Assembly: GCA_946614295.1 (NCBI GenBank)
Contig: CAMOGT010000005.1
Location: forward strand, 1-64,000
Origin: an uncultured Bacteroidales bacterium
Lineage (GTDB): Bacteria > Bacteroidota > Bacteroidia > Bacteroidales > Paludibacteraceae
Reading direction: 5' to 3'
Length of the DNA: 64,000 bases
How positions within the stretch are numbered: the first letter of the stretch is position 1; each line of letters starts with the position of its first letter. Both the position numbers and the translations under genes were made by a program. Positions 24,108-32,619 of the stretch are shown one piece after another. Below the pieces are notes generated by a model that had not been told where the DNA came from, ran no database searches, and worked only from the letters and a program-made list of their open reading frames with translations.

Positions 24108-25939
24108 TCAATTGCCTTGCATTTGCGCGCCAGGTACTTCCGCTCCTCTTCGTTCAGCAGCGGGCTGACCTCTTTATAGACGCGTACGTGGTAGGCGTTG
24201 AGCCAGTCTATCTCGTCCTCCGTCATCATCGACATCTCGATGAGGTTGGTGTCGTAGAAACAGAGGGTCAGCGTCTCGAACGCCAGCCATTCGTCTTCGG
24301 TGGTCGTCTCTTTGGTCTGCTTGGCGGGGATGACGGTGATGAGGTTCTCCGTGCGGATGCCCCATTTGCCGGTGCGGTAGATACCCGGCTCGTCGGAGAC
24401 GATATGTCCTGCCTCCAGCGGCGTGGGGTTATTGTCGGTGCGCACGTTCTGCGGTCCCTCGTGGCATCCTAAGAAATGCCCTACGCCGTGACCCGTGCCG
24501 TGACCGAAGGTGATACCGGCTGCCCACATATACTGCTTGGCGAGGGCGTCGAGCTGGTTGCCTCTCGTGCCGCGCGGGAAACGTGCCCGTGCCAGGGCTA
24601 TGTGCCCCTTCAGCACGTAGGTGTAGTCGTCTTTCGCCTGTTGCGGGATCCGTCCGCCGAGCCATGTCGTACGGGTGATATCCGTCGTACCGTCGAGGTA
24701 CTGACCGCCGCTGTCGAGCAGCAGCATGCCCTCTTTGCGCACCTCGGCGCAGTTCTCTTTCGTCGCTGCGTAATGGACGATCGCGCCGTTGCCCTGATAA
24801 CCGGCTATCGTGCCGAACGACTCCTCCACGAAGCCCTCGCCCATCGCCCGGAACTCATGCAACTTCTCCATCAGATCCCATTCTGTCAGCGCAGCGGTCT
24901 GTACTCTGTCAGCGCAGCGGTCTGTATTCTTAAATGCTTCTTCTTCCAGCCACTTGAAGAACCTCGTCAGTGCCGCACCGTCGAGCCGCATGGCTCTCCG
25001 CTCGCCGTCCAACTCGACGGCGTTCTTCTTCGCCTTGTCCACCAAGATGGGGGACTGTGTATTCACCGCCTTTGTCTTGATTGCCTCAAACAACGCCTCG
25101 TTTACCTTCGCGCCGTCGTAGAAAACCGTGCCTTGCAGTCCGCGGATATAGTCAAACACCGCCTCGTACGGTTGCATGTCGATGTGGTTGAAATCGAGGT
25201 AGTTCTGCGCGGCGGAGTCGATCTTCCCAGGGTTGACGAACAGCGTACATTTGTCCGCTTCGAGCACCACGTAACTGATCACCACGGGGTTGTACTCCAC
25301 GTCGTTGCCGCGGATGTTGAGCAGCCAGGCTATCTCGTCCAATGCGCTGATGATCATCGAGTCGCCATGCATGGCGGCTAACTTCTCCCGCATCCTCGCT
25401 AACTTGCTCTCCACCGTCTCGCCCGCGTAGTCGGCAGGGTAGGCATAGAACTTGTCGCTCGGGATAGCCGGACGACCTTCCGTCCAGATGGGTTGTATTA
25501 AATTGAAAGATGAAAGCTGAAAATTGAAAGATTCTAATTTCTCTTTCAATTCTTGGAAGTCATTTACGGAGAACATCTCGGGGTTGACACCTACAACGAA
25601 CCTTTCACCTTTCACCTTTAACCTTTCACCTTCCTTTGTCAGCCACTCCGCCACGCTCGGGCAGTCGATGTCGCTCTCGCGCATGAGCTCGATGGTGCTG
25701 TCTTTGAGTTCGATACCCGCCTGCAGGTAGTACCGGCTGTCGGTCCAGAGAAGCGCTCTGTCCATCGTCACCACCACGGTGCCGCTCTCCCCGTTGAACC
25801 CGCTCAGCCACTGCATCTCGCACCAGTGGGACGCCATATACTCGCTTGCGTGAGGGTCGTTACCCGGCACGATGTATGCCGCCAAACCCTGCTCACGCAT
25901 CTCGCCGCGCAACGCGGCCAATCGCTCTTGTACTGTCAT
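24101..25939 (-). CDS. pepP: aminopeptidase P (Xaa-Pro aminopeptidase, M24B)
   Basis: The enzyme removes N-terminal residues preceding proline. The start was set at 25939 (MTVQERLAALR), giving 612 residues; the longer frame reads through the promoter. The creatinase-like N-terminal domain (with VPGNDPHASEYM) and a middle domain precede the M24 catalytic domain, where metal-ligand segments are visible: LLDSGGQYLDGTTDITRT, GHGTGHGVGHFLGCHEGP and SDEPGIY. Three segments are encoded by spacer-type repeats: residues 102-113 and 133-148 in the N-terminal domain, and a duplicated peptide (TDRCADRVQTAALTEW) before the catalytic domain. It is divergent from the fructan regulator and heads a likely operon with clpP. 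Confidence 0.93.
   Translation of the reverse strand: MTVQERLAALRGEMREQGLAAYIVPGNDPHASEYMASHWCEMQWLSGFNGESGTVVVTMDRALLWTDSRYYLQAGIELKDSTIELMRESDIDCPSVAEWLTKEGERLKVKGERFVVGVNPEMFSVNDFQELKEKLESFNFQLSSFNLIQPIWTEGRPAIPSDKFYAYPADYAGETVESKLARMREKLAAMHGDSMIISALDEIAWLLNIRGNDVEYNPVVISYVVLEADKCTLFVNPGKIDSAAQNYLDFNHIDMQPYEAVFDYIRGLQGTVFYDGAKVNEALFEAIKTKAVNTQSPILVDKAKKNAVELDGERRAMRLDGAALTRFFKWLEEEAFKNTDRCADRVQTAALTEWDLMEKLHEFRAMGEGFVEESFGTIAGYQGNGAIVHYAATKENCAEVRKEGMLLLDSGGQYLDGTTDITRTTWLGGRIPQQAKDDYTYVLKGHIALARARFPRGTRGNQLDALAKQYMWAAGITFGHGTGHGVGHFLGCHEGPQNVRTDNNPTPLEAGHIVSDEPGIYRTGKWGIRTENLITVIPAKQTKETTTEDEWLAFETLTLCFYDTNLIEMSMMTEDEIDWLNAYHVRVYKEVSPLLNEEERKYLARKCKAIEV
24883..24928. repeat. perfect 23-bp direct repeat inside the aminopeptidase P gene
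   Basis: Two adjacent copies of a 23-base unit (core CTGTCAGCGCAGCGGTCTG) occur in the coding sequence; because 23 is not a multiple of three the two copies are read in different frames. The same core occurs, in opposite orientation, in the M16 peptidase gene. Confidence 0.85.
25496..25636. repeat. spacer-type repeats in the N-terminal domain of aminopeptidase P
   Basis: Two separate stretches, 25496-25543 (plus-strand words TTGAAAGATGAAAGCTGAAA) and 25601-25636 (CCTTTCACCTTTAACCTTTC), resemble the GAAAGTTGAAAGTT and GGCTAAAGGTGAAAGG repeats found in spacers (30,787-30,842 and 36,985-37,000) but are translated here. Confidence 0.65.
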
Positions 25940-25957
25940 AATACTCAAAATTTTCTG

Positions 25958-25988
25958 CAAAGATACACTTTTTTTTGCATATATCAAA
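25958..25988 (-). promoter_or_regulatory. promoter of aminopeptidase P gene
   Basis: On the minus strand TTTG (25988-25985), a 19-20-base spacer and TATCTTTG (25965-25958) match the consensus, 19 bases before the start codon at 25939. It overlaps the divergent regulator promoter. Confidence 0.7.
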
Positions 25989-26005
25989 ATATTTTTGTAC
26001 TTTTG
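25975..26005 (+). promoter_or_regulatory. promoter of the fructan-locus regulator gene
   Basis: TTG (25975-25977), a 20-base spacer and TACTTTTG (25998-26005) match the consensus, 31 bases before the start at 26037. It overlaps the divergent aminopeptidase P promoter, so the two may compete. Confidence 0.7.
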
Positions 26006-26036
26006 CACCCGTTATCGTTTGAAAAATGTTGTAACC

Positions 26037-27491
26037 ATGCGAAACATAATTACCACTCTCCTTGTGGCAGCCGCTTTTCTGACGGCTTGCAATACCCCTC
26101 AACCGCAGTACAAGATAGGCGTGAGCCAGTGCCTTGACGATGCCTGGCGGCAGAAGATGAACTATGAGATGGAGCGGGAGCTGCTGCTCCATCCGGAGAT
26201 GGTGCTCAGCCGTCGTATCGCCTATGGCAGTAACGAACTGCAATGCGCCCAGATAGACAGTTTCATCGCGGAGCGGGTGGATCTGCTGATTGTGAGCCCC
26301 AACCAGGCGGAGCAGGTCAAACCGGCGGTGACGCGGGCGTACAGAGCCGGTATCCCCGTCATTGTAGCGGACCGGAGGGTCACCGGAGACGAGTGGACCG
26401 CTTTCATCGGCGGCGATAACTACAAGGTTGGGCAACTCATGGCAGAGTGGGTGAGAGAACAATGCACAAAGCACAATTCACAATTCAAATCTTCAAATTT
26501 CACCGTCTTGGAGGTGGCGGGTCTGCCGGGTTCTACGCCGGCTACGTTGCGCCATAAGGGATTGATGGACGACCTGCCCGAAGGCGTGGTGGTACATTCG
26601 GTGATGGGCAGATGGTATAAGGAGAACGCCCGCGAGGCAGTGTCCGCGTACCTGCGTGACCACACCATACCTGATGTGATTGTGGCGCATAACGACCTCA
26701 TGGCGATCGGTGCCGCCGAAGCAGCGGGGGGTGTCCCCATCATGGGAGTGGACGGTATCCAACTCGGACTGAGGGCCATAGTAGAGGGCAAGATCACCTG
26801 TTCGGCTACCTATTCCTCCCGCGGTGACATGGTGATTGCAACGGCGGCGCAGATCCTGCACGGCGAGCCTTTTGTGCGGGACACGGTGTTGGAGACGACT
26901 TTGGTAGATGCATCCATTGCTTACCCGATGCTCAGGCAGGACGAGGCGATCACCCGCGATCTGGAGACTCTCCATCTCTTCCAAACCCAGACGGAAAGCA
27001 AATGGAGACAGTTGCGTTATGACAAGGCCTTGCTTATTACCTGGCTAATCGTCTTGATTGCACTTTTTCTACTCGCTGCGGGCTATATTATTGCCAATCA
27101 GGTCAAACTCCAGCAGGAAATCAAACAGGAGATCCTGCCCCAGTTGGAGGATGTGCAGGAGGCAATCCAGCTCAGCTATCGGGATGAAGCGTTTGCCGAG
27201 CGGCTGAAACAGGCGGTGGATGATCATCTGACGGATCAGAACCTGAGCGTGGAGTATCTGGGGTCGATGCTTCAGCTGAGCCGCACCCAGCTCTTCCGCC
27301 GTGTCAAGACCGTGACCGGCAAGGGGCCGCTTGACTATATCCGGGAGCGCCGGCTCATCCGCGCGGACAAGCTTCTCCATACCACAGACATGACGGTACA
27401 GCAGGTAGCCCTCGAGCTTTGCTTCTCCTCCGCCGGCTATTTCACCAAATGCTATAAGGAATACTTCGGTCACCTGCCATCTGAACGATAA
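26037..27491 (+). CDS. membrane-spanning sugar sensor fused to AraC-type DNA-binding domain
   Basis: Start set at 26037 (MRNIITTLLV), 484 residues. In order: a signal/lipobox-like N-terminus (LTAC, Cys18), a periplasmic LacI/ribose-binding-protein-like domain (about residues 25-300, with VDLLIVSPNQAEQ, DVIVAHNDLMAIGAAEA and GVDGIQLG), one membrane helix (about 331-354), a short coiled linker and a C-terminal AraC HTH domain (about 388-484, ending SSAGYFTKCYKEYFGHLPSE). It lacks the histidine kinase and receiver domains of classical hybrid two-component regulators, so signalling must be direct through the membrane. Position immediately upstream of the fructan SusC suggests that it senses a fructose-type sugar and activates that operon. 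Residues 141-154 are encoded by a spacer-type repeat. Confidence 0.9.
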   Translation: MRNIITTLLVAAAFLTACNTPQPQYKIGVSQCLDDAWRQKMNYEMERELLLHPEMVLSRRIAYGSNELQCAQIDSFIAERVDLLIVSPNQAEQVKPAVTRAYRAGIPVIVADRRVTGDEWTAFIGGDNYKVGQLMAEWVREQCTKHNSQFKSSNFTVLEVAGLPGSTPATLRHKGLMDDLPEGVVVHSVMGRWYKENAREAVSAYLRDHTIPDVIVAHNDLMAIGAAEAAGGVPIMGVDGIQLGLRAIVEGKITCSATYSSRGDMVIATAAQILHGEPFVRDTVLETTLVDASIAYPMLRQDEAITRDLETLHLFQTQTESKWRQLRYDKALLITWLIVLIALFLLAAGYIIANQVKLQQEIKQEILPQLEDVQEAIQLSYRDEAFAERLKQAVDDHLTDQNLSVEYLGSMLQLSRTQLFRRVKTVTGKGPLDYIRERRLIRADKLLHTTDMTVQQVALELCFSSAGYFTKCYKEYFGHLPSER

Positions 27492-27493
27492 GA

Positions 27494-27574
27494 TGCAACA
27501 TTCATGGAATGACATAAGTGTTGCAAAATATATGCTATTTGTTGCACTGCAACATCTGTAGCATCTTTTGCAAC
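27494..27574. promoter_or_regulatory. cluster of TGCAAC/GTTGCA motifs, probable operator of the fructan regulator
   Basis: Five copies of the hexamer occur in 81 bases: TGCAAC at 27494-27499, GTTGCA at 27520-27525, GTTGCA at 27541-27546, TGCAAC at 27548-27553 and TGCAAC at 27569-27574. The third and fourth form the palindrome GTTGCA-C-TGCAAC. They lie just upstream of the -33 box of the SusC promoter, the usual place for an AraC-type activator. Confidence 0.6.
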
Positions 27575-27582
27575 ATAGATAT

Positions 27583-27613
27583 TTGCGCATGTGCCAAAAA
27601 GCACGTACTTTTG
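27583..27613 (+). promoter_or_regulatory. promoter of the fructan SusC operon
   Basis: TTG (27583-27585), a 20-base spacer and TACTTTTG (27606-27613) match the consensus. The SusC start follows 53 bases later. Confidence 0.75.
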
Positions 27614-27666
27614 CAGCGGAATTTGGAAAATCCAAGTTCTGCTGTATTGTTTAACATTCAAATATC

Positions 27667-30600
27667 ATGAAGAAAAGATTTATTCTTTCGGCCTTATTCG
27701 CTTTCGTGCTCGCTGTAGCGCCTGTGTTTGCGCAGGTGGCGGCTACGGGTGTGATTGTGGACGAGAAAACCGGTGAACCGGTGATCGGCGCCTCGGTACT
27801 CGAGGAAGGCACAACGAATGGTACCATCACGGATTTCGATGGTAATTTCCAATTGAACGTAGCCTCGGGAGCCAAGTTGGTGATCTCCTATGTGGGCTAC
27901 AAGACTCAGAACGTGGCAGCCGCCGCCAACCTCCGTATCAGTCTCGCCGAAGACAGCGAGGTGCTGGAGGAGGTAGTGGTCACCGGTTATACCACCCAGC
28001 GCAAGGCGGATTTGACGGGTGCCGTGACGGCTATCTCCGCCAAGGATCTGGAGAAACAACAGGAGAACAACCCCATGAAAGCCTTGCAGGGTAAAGTGCC
28101 GGGACTGAATATCTCAGCCGACGGTAATCCTTCGGGGTCCGCCGGAGTGCAGATCCGCGGTGTGGGTTCTCTCAACTCGTCCAATGCGCCGTTGTACATC
28201 ATTGACGGTGTACCTACCACCTCCGGCATGCACGAGCTCAACCCGAATGACATCGAGTCTATCCAGGTGTTGAAGGATGCCGCTTCGGCTTCTATCTACG
28301 GATCGCGTGCCGCCAACGGTGTGATCGTAATCACCACCAAGAAGGGCGCCGAGGGTAAGATCCGCGTGGATCTGGATGCAAGCGTAGCCGTTCAGTCGTA
28401 TGTCAACCGCATAAAGGTGCTCAATTCAGAGCAATACGGCCGTGCGCTTTGGCAGGCGTATATCAACGACGGTCAACAAGATCCAAATTTCAATCCCTAC
28501 TATCGCTACGATTGGGGCTATAATGCACAAGGACAGCCGGTATTAAACAGTGTCATGCTCAATAAGTATCTTGACGAGGCAGGTACCACTCCGGCAAGTA
28601 ACACCGATTGGTTCTCCGAGGTAACGCGCCCGGGCGTAATACAGAACTATAATGTGGCTGTCTCGAACGGAAACCAGAAAGGCGGCTCCTTCTTCTCATT
28701 AGGCTATTACAAGAACGAGGGTATCATCAAGACTACGGATTTCGACCGTTTTTCGGCGCGTATCAACAGCGATTACAAGATTCTGAAGGACTATGTGACG
28801 ATCGGTGAGAACTTCACGCTGAACCGCACTTCTGAGGTAGCCGCCCCGGGCGGTTATATCCAGAGCGCGTTGCAATATAACCCCTTGCTGCCGGTATATA
28901 AGGCAGACGGCGAAACGCTGGCACAAGCTCCTTCCGCCAGCCTTTTCCCGAAATATGAGAATCCGGTGTCTATTCTGGAACACAATAAGAACAACCGCTA
29001 TACTTATTGGCGTATCTTCGGTAATGCGTTTATCAATATCAACCCTGTAAAGGGACTGAATATCCGCACTACTGCGGGTATTGACTACGCCCAGAAGAAA
29101 CAGCGCTTCTTCACTTATCCTATTGCAGAAGGCGTGGTAGCCAATGACAAGAACGCCGTGGAGTACAAGCAGGAGCACTGGCTCAAATGGATGTGGAACG
29201 CTATCATCACCTATAACCTTGAGATCGGCAAGCACCGTGCGGACTTCCTCTTAGGTACCGAGCTCAACCGCGAGATCAGTGACTGGGGGTCTGCCTACAA
29301 GGAGGATTTCATCGTCCTTAATCCGACATACATGTGGCCCTCTGCCGGAACGGGCAAGGCGCAGGCATACGGTGGCGCTGGCAGTTACTCGCTGATCTCG
29401 TTCTTTGGTAAAGCCAACTACACCTACGACAACCGTTACCTCGTTTCCTTCACGCTCCGTCACGACGGTTCGAGCCGTTTCGGTAAACACAACCGTTTTG
29501 CTACTTTCCCCTCCGTATCCGCCGGATGGCGTATCAGTGAGGAGAAGTTCATGCGCGGTGCGTCGAACTGGCTCAACGACCTCAAGCTCCGTGCTTCGTG
29601 GGGACAGACCGGTAACCAGGATATATCCTCTACCGCCCGTTATACCATCTATGAATCCAACTATGGCGTGAACGAGAACGGCGGACAGAGCTACGGTACG
29701 TCTTACGACATCGCCGGCACCAACGGCGGTCATATCCTGCCGTCCGGCTTCCGCCGTATTCAGGTGGGCAACGATGATATCAAATGGGAGACGACCACCC
29801 AGACCAACGTCGGTCTCGATTTCTCTTTCTTCCAGCAGACTTTCTACGGTACATTCGACTGGTACTACAAGCAGACCCGCGATATTCTCGTGGAGATGGT
29901 AGGTATCGGTGCGATGGGGGAGGGCGGTACCCAATGGGTGAACGCCGGTGCAGTGGACAATATGGGTATCGAGTTGCAGTTAGGCTACCGCAACCAAACC
30001 AAGACCGGTTTCAAATATGACATCTCCGCCAACCTCTCGCACTATAAAAACACAGTGATTGATATGCCTGAGACAGTAGCCGCCAGCGGCCGTTTCGGCG
30101 GTAACGGCGTAGAGTCCGTAGTGGGACACGCGATAGGTTCGCAGGTAGGTTATATCGCCGACGGTCTCTTCAAGAGCCAAGACGATATTGACAACCACGC
30201 TATCCAGGAGGGCGCAGGCCTCGGCCGTATCCGCTACCGCGACCTCGACGGCAACGGCGTCATCAACGAGAAGGACCAGACTTGGATCTATTCGCCGATC
30301 CCTGCTGTAGCCTTCGGTGCTAACTTCTATTTCGAGTACAAGGGCTTCGATCTCACCGTATTCTTCCAAGGAGTAGGCGGCGCGCAGGTAATTACCAAGG
30401 ATTACAAGGAGCAGACCGATTTCTTGTCGGCAATCAATGTTCCTTTCTTAAATAAAGGTACGCGCGTGTTAGACGCCTGGTCGCTCTCTAATCCCAACAG
30501 CGACATCCCTGCACTCTCGAACAGCGATAATAATAACGAGGACCGTGTCAGCACGTATTTCGTAGAGGACGGTTCGTTCCTCAAACTGCGTAACATCCAG

Positions 30601-30786
30601 TTAGGATACAACCTGCCCAAGAAAGCCTGCGACAAGATGCTGATGCAGAACTGGCGCTGGTTCGTTTCCGCTCAGAATGTGTTCACCATCCATTCTGCCA
30701 AGTTCACCGGTGTGGATCCTGAGAACCCGACCTTCGGCTATCCTATCCCGCTGACCGTAACCTTGGGAACGAAAGTGACTTTCTAA
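27667..30786 (+). CDS. SusC-family TonB-linked transporter, fructan locus
   Basis: Imports fructo-oligosaccharides across the outer membrane with TonB energy (substrate inferred from the neighbouring GH32). The 1,039-residue protein has a signal peptide ending APVFAQ, the carboxypeptidase-regulatory-like domain (ATGVIVDEKTGEPVIGASVL), linker EEVVVTGYTTQRKADLTGA, plug with VQIRGVGSLNSSNAPLYIID and DAASASIYGSRAANGV, and a beta-barrel ending VTLGTKVTF. It is the first gene of the operon with SusD, the DUF4960-like protein and GH32. No truncation seen. Confidence 0.95.
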   Translation: MKKRFILSALFAFVLAVAPVFAQVAATGVIVDEKTGEPVIGASVLEEGTTNGTITDFDGNFQLNVASGAKLVISYVGYKTQNVAAAANLRISLAEDSEVLEEVVVTGYTTQRKADLTGAVTAISAKDLEKQQENNPMKALQGKVPGLNISADGNPSGSAGVQIRGVGSLNSSNAPLYIIDGVPTTSGMHELNPNDIESIQVLKDAASASIYGSRAANGVIVITTKKGAEGKIRVDLDASVAVQSYVNRIKVLNSEQYGRALWQAYINDGQQDPNFNPYYRYDWGYNAQGQPVLNSVMLNKYLDEAGTTPASNTDWFSEVTRPGVIQNYNVAVSNGNQKGGSFFSLGYYKNEGIIKTTDFDRFSARINSDYKILKDYVTIGENFTLNRTSEVAAPGGYIQSALQYNPLLPVYKADGETLAQAPSASLFPKYENPVSILEHNKNNRYTYWRIFGNAFININPVKGLNIRTTAGIDYAQKKQRFFTYPIAEGVVANDKNAVEYKQEHWLKWMWNAIITYNLEIGKHRADFLLGTELNREISDWGSAYKEDFIVLNPTYMWPSAGTGKAQAYGGAGSYSLISFFGKANYTYDNRYLVSFTLRHDGSSRFGKHNRFATFPSVSAGWRISEEKFMRGASNWLNDLKLRASWGQTGNQDISSTARYTIYESNYGVNENGGQSYGTSYDIAGTNGGHILPSGFRRIQVGNDDIKWETTTQTNVGLDFSFFQQTFYGTFDWYYKQTRDILVEMVGIGAMGEGGTQWVNAGAVDNMGIELQLGYRNQTKTGFKYDISANLSHYKNTVIDMPETVAASGRFGGNGVESVVGHAIGSQVGYIADGLFKSQDDIDNHAIQEGAGLGRIRYRDLDGNGVINEKDQTWIYSPIPAVAFGANFYFEYKGFDLTVFFQGVGGAQVITKDYKEQTDFLSAINVPFLNKGTRVLDAWSLSNPNSDIPALSNSDNNNEDRVSTYFVEDGSFLKLRNIQLGYNLPKKACDKMLMQNWRWFVSAQNVFTIHSAKFTGVDPENPTFGYPIPLTVTLGTKVTF

Positions 30787-30842
30787 GTTGAAAGTTTAAA
30801 GTTGAAAGTTTAATGAAGTTTAAAAGTTTAAAGTAGAAAGTT
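30787..30842. repeat. AAGTTTAAAGTTG tandem repeat between SusC and SusD
   Basis: Imperfect units of GTTGAAAGTTTAAA fill the spacer between the SusC stop and the SusD start. Similar words are translated inside aminopeptidase P (25,496-25,543). Confidence 0.7.
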
Positions 30843-32561
30843 ATGAAAACATTCAATAAAATAGTACTTGGTACTTTGTCCCTTTGTACCTTGCTTTTCG
30901 CTTCCTGCGATAACTTCCTCAATCAGGATGTTCCACAAGGTATCCTGAGCGAGGATCAGGTGAACGACCCGCAGTATATTGACAACGTGGTGATCTCCGC
31001 GTATGCGGTGTTCATCTCTGCGGAGGATGTCAACTCGTCCTTCTCTATGTGGAACTATGATGTCCGTTCGGACGACGCCTACAAGGGCGGTAGTACCGAG
31101 AACGATGGTGATGTCTTCCACCAGCTGGAGATCAGCCAGGGTATCATGACCACCAACTGGAATATCAACGATATGTGGGTGCGTCTCTACAACTGTCTGA
31201 GCCGTGTCAATGCGGCTATCGACGCCCTCAACGCCATGCCGGATACCTATCAGCTCAAGGCGCAGCGTCTGGGTGAAATGAAGTTCCTGCGTGCCTACGG
31301 CCATTTCCTGCTCAAACGGCTCTATAAGAACATACCGTTCGTCATCGACCCGAACATGAAGCAGGCGGACTATAACAACCTCTCCAACACCAAGTACACC
31401 AACGACGAGGGTTGGCAACTCATCGCCGACGATCTGGAGTACGCTTACTCCGTACTGCCTCCGACCCAGGCGGACAAAGGCCGTCCTACCCAGGCTTCGG
31501 CTGCCGGTCTGCTCGCCAAGGTGTATCTCTACAAGGCCTATCGTCAGGACGATCCGAACAGCCATGCGGTGACCTCCATCAACCGCGAGGATCTGGAGAA
31601 AGTGATCACCTACACCGAGGAGAATATCTATGCCCCTGCCGGCTACGAACTGGAGGACGATTTCCACAATAACTTCCGTCCCGAGCCGCAGTACGAGAAC
31701 GGCAAGGAGAGCCTCTGGGCAATGCAGTATTCGACCAACGACGGTACCAACCTCGGTAACTGCAACTGGTCGTACGGTCTGATGGTTCCGTCACGTATCG
31801 AGGGCGGTTGCGACTTCTACAAACCGAGCCAGAACCTCGTCAACGCCTTCCGCACGGACGCCAACGGTCTGCCGTATATCGAGTCCTTCAACCAGAAAGA
31901 TTTCGATCCCAAGACCGAGACCGCCGATCCGCGCCTCTGGCTGACGGTAGGTATCCCCGACTTTCCCTATGAGTTCAACCCGAACTACATGATGAAGCGC
32001 ACCCAGAACTGGAGCCGCTCCAACGGCCTCTACGGCTACTACGTGACGCTGAAACACAACGTGGATCCCGACGGCGGTTACCTCATCCGCTCCGCCCTGT
32101 GGTTCGGTACCCCGATGAACCGTATCGTTGTTCGTTATGCCGACGTGCTCCTGATGCGTGCCGAGGCATTGGCTCAGTTAGGCCGCGGCGATGAGGCGGT
32201 CCCCATCGTCAATCGGATCCGCAACCGCGCTGCACGCAGTACCGCCATGCTCGCCGGATATGACACCAACTATGGCGCACGTATCTTTATCAAACCCTAT
32301 AGCGACTACTCCGACGCGCTTGCCAAAGTCAAGATGGAGCGCCGTCTGGAACTCGCTATGGAGTCCGAGCGGTTCTTCGACCTCGTGCGCTGGGGAGAAG
32401 CCGAGCAGGTGATCAACAAGTACTACCTCGAGGAAACCAACGACTGCCGTATCTATTCTACCGCCAAGTTCACGGCGAACAAGAACGAGTATCTGCCTAT
32501 CCCGCATGAGCAGGTAGCGGCGTCCAACGGACATTACAAACAAAATATAGGAGGATGGTAA
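30843..32561 (+). CDS. SusD-family lipoprotein, fructan locus
   Basis: Surface glycan-binding partner of SusC. The 572-residue protein has a lipoprotein signal with LLFASC followed by DNFLNQDVPQG, the usual SusD N-terminus, the segment KFLRAYGHFLLKRLYKNIPF in the TPR-like core, and the C-terminal part with VVRYADVLLMRAEALAQLG and MERRLELAMESERFFDLVRW. The signal-peptide core is encoded by a TTTGTACC-type DNA repeat. The gene order SusC-SusD-binding lipoprotein-GH32 supports a fructan role. Confidence 0.94.
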   Translation: MKTFNKIVLGTLSLCTLLFASCDNFLNQDVPQGILSEDQVNDPQYIDNVVISAYAVFISAEDVNSSFSMWNYDVRSDDAYKGGSTENDGDVFHQLEISQGIMTTNWNINDMWVRLYNCLSRVNAAIDALNAMPDTYQLKAQRLGEMKFLRAYGHFLLKRLYKNIPFVIDPNMKQADYNNLSNTKYTNDEGWQLIADDLEYAYSVLPPTQADKGRPTQASAAGLLAKVYLYKAYRQDDPNSHAVTSINREDLEKVITYTEENIYAPAGYELEDDFHNNFRPEPQYENGKESLWAMQYSTNDGTNLGNCNWSYGLMVPSRIEGGCDFYKPSQNLVNAFRTDANGLPYIESFNQKDFDPKTETADPRLWLTVGIPDFPYEFNPNYMMKRTQNWSRSNGLYGYYVTLKHNVDPDGGYLIRSALWFGTPMNRIVVRYADVLLMRAEALAQLGRGDEAVPIVNRIRNRAARSTAMLAGYDTNYGARIFIKPYSDYSDALAKVKMERRLELAMESERFFDLVRWGEAEQVINKYYLEETNDCRIYSTAKFTANKNEYLPIPHEQVAASNGHYKQNIGGW

Positions 32562-32572
32562 TGCGCGGGGCG

Positions 32573-32619
32573 CAATTGATAATTGATAATTGATAATTGA
32601 TAGTTGATAATTGATAATT
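32573..32619. repeat. ATTGATA tandem repeat before the DUF4960-like gene
   Basis: Six near-identical units of AATTGATA lie between the SusD stop and the next start codon. The same word occurs before SusD and the IPT/TIG protein of the alginate locus (56,473 and 57,994). Confidence 0.75.
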
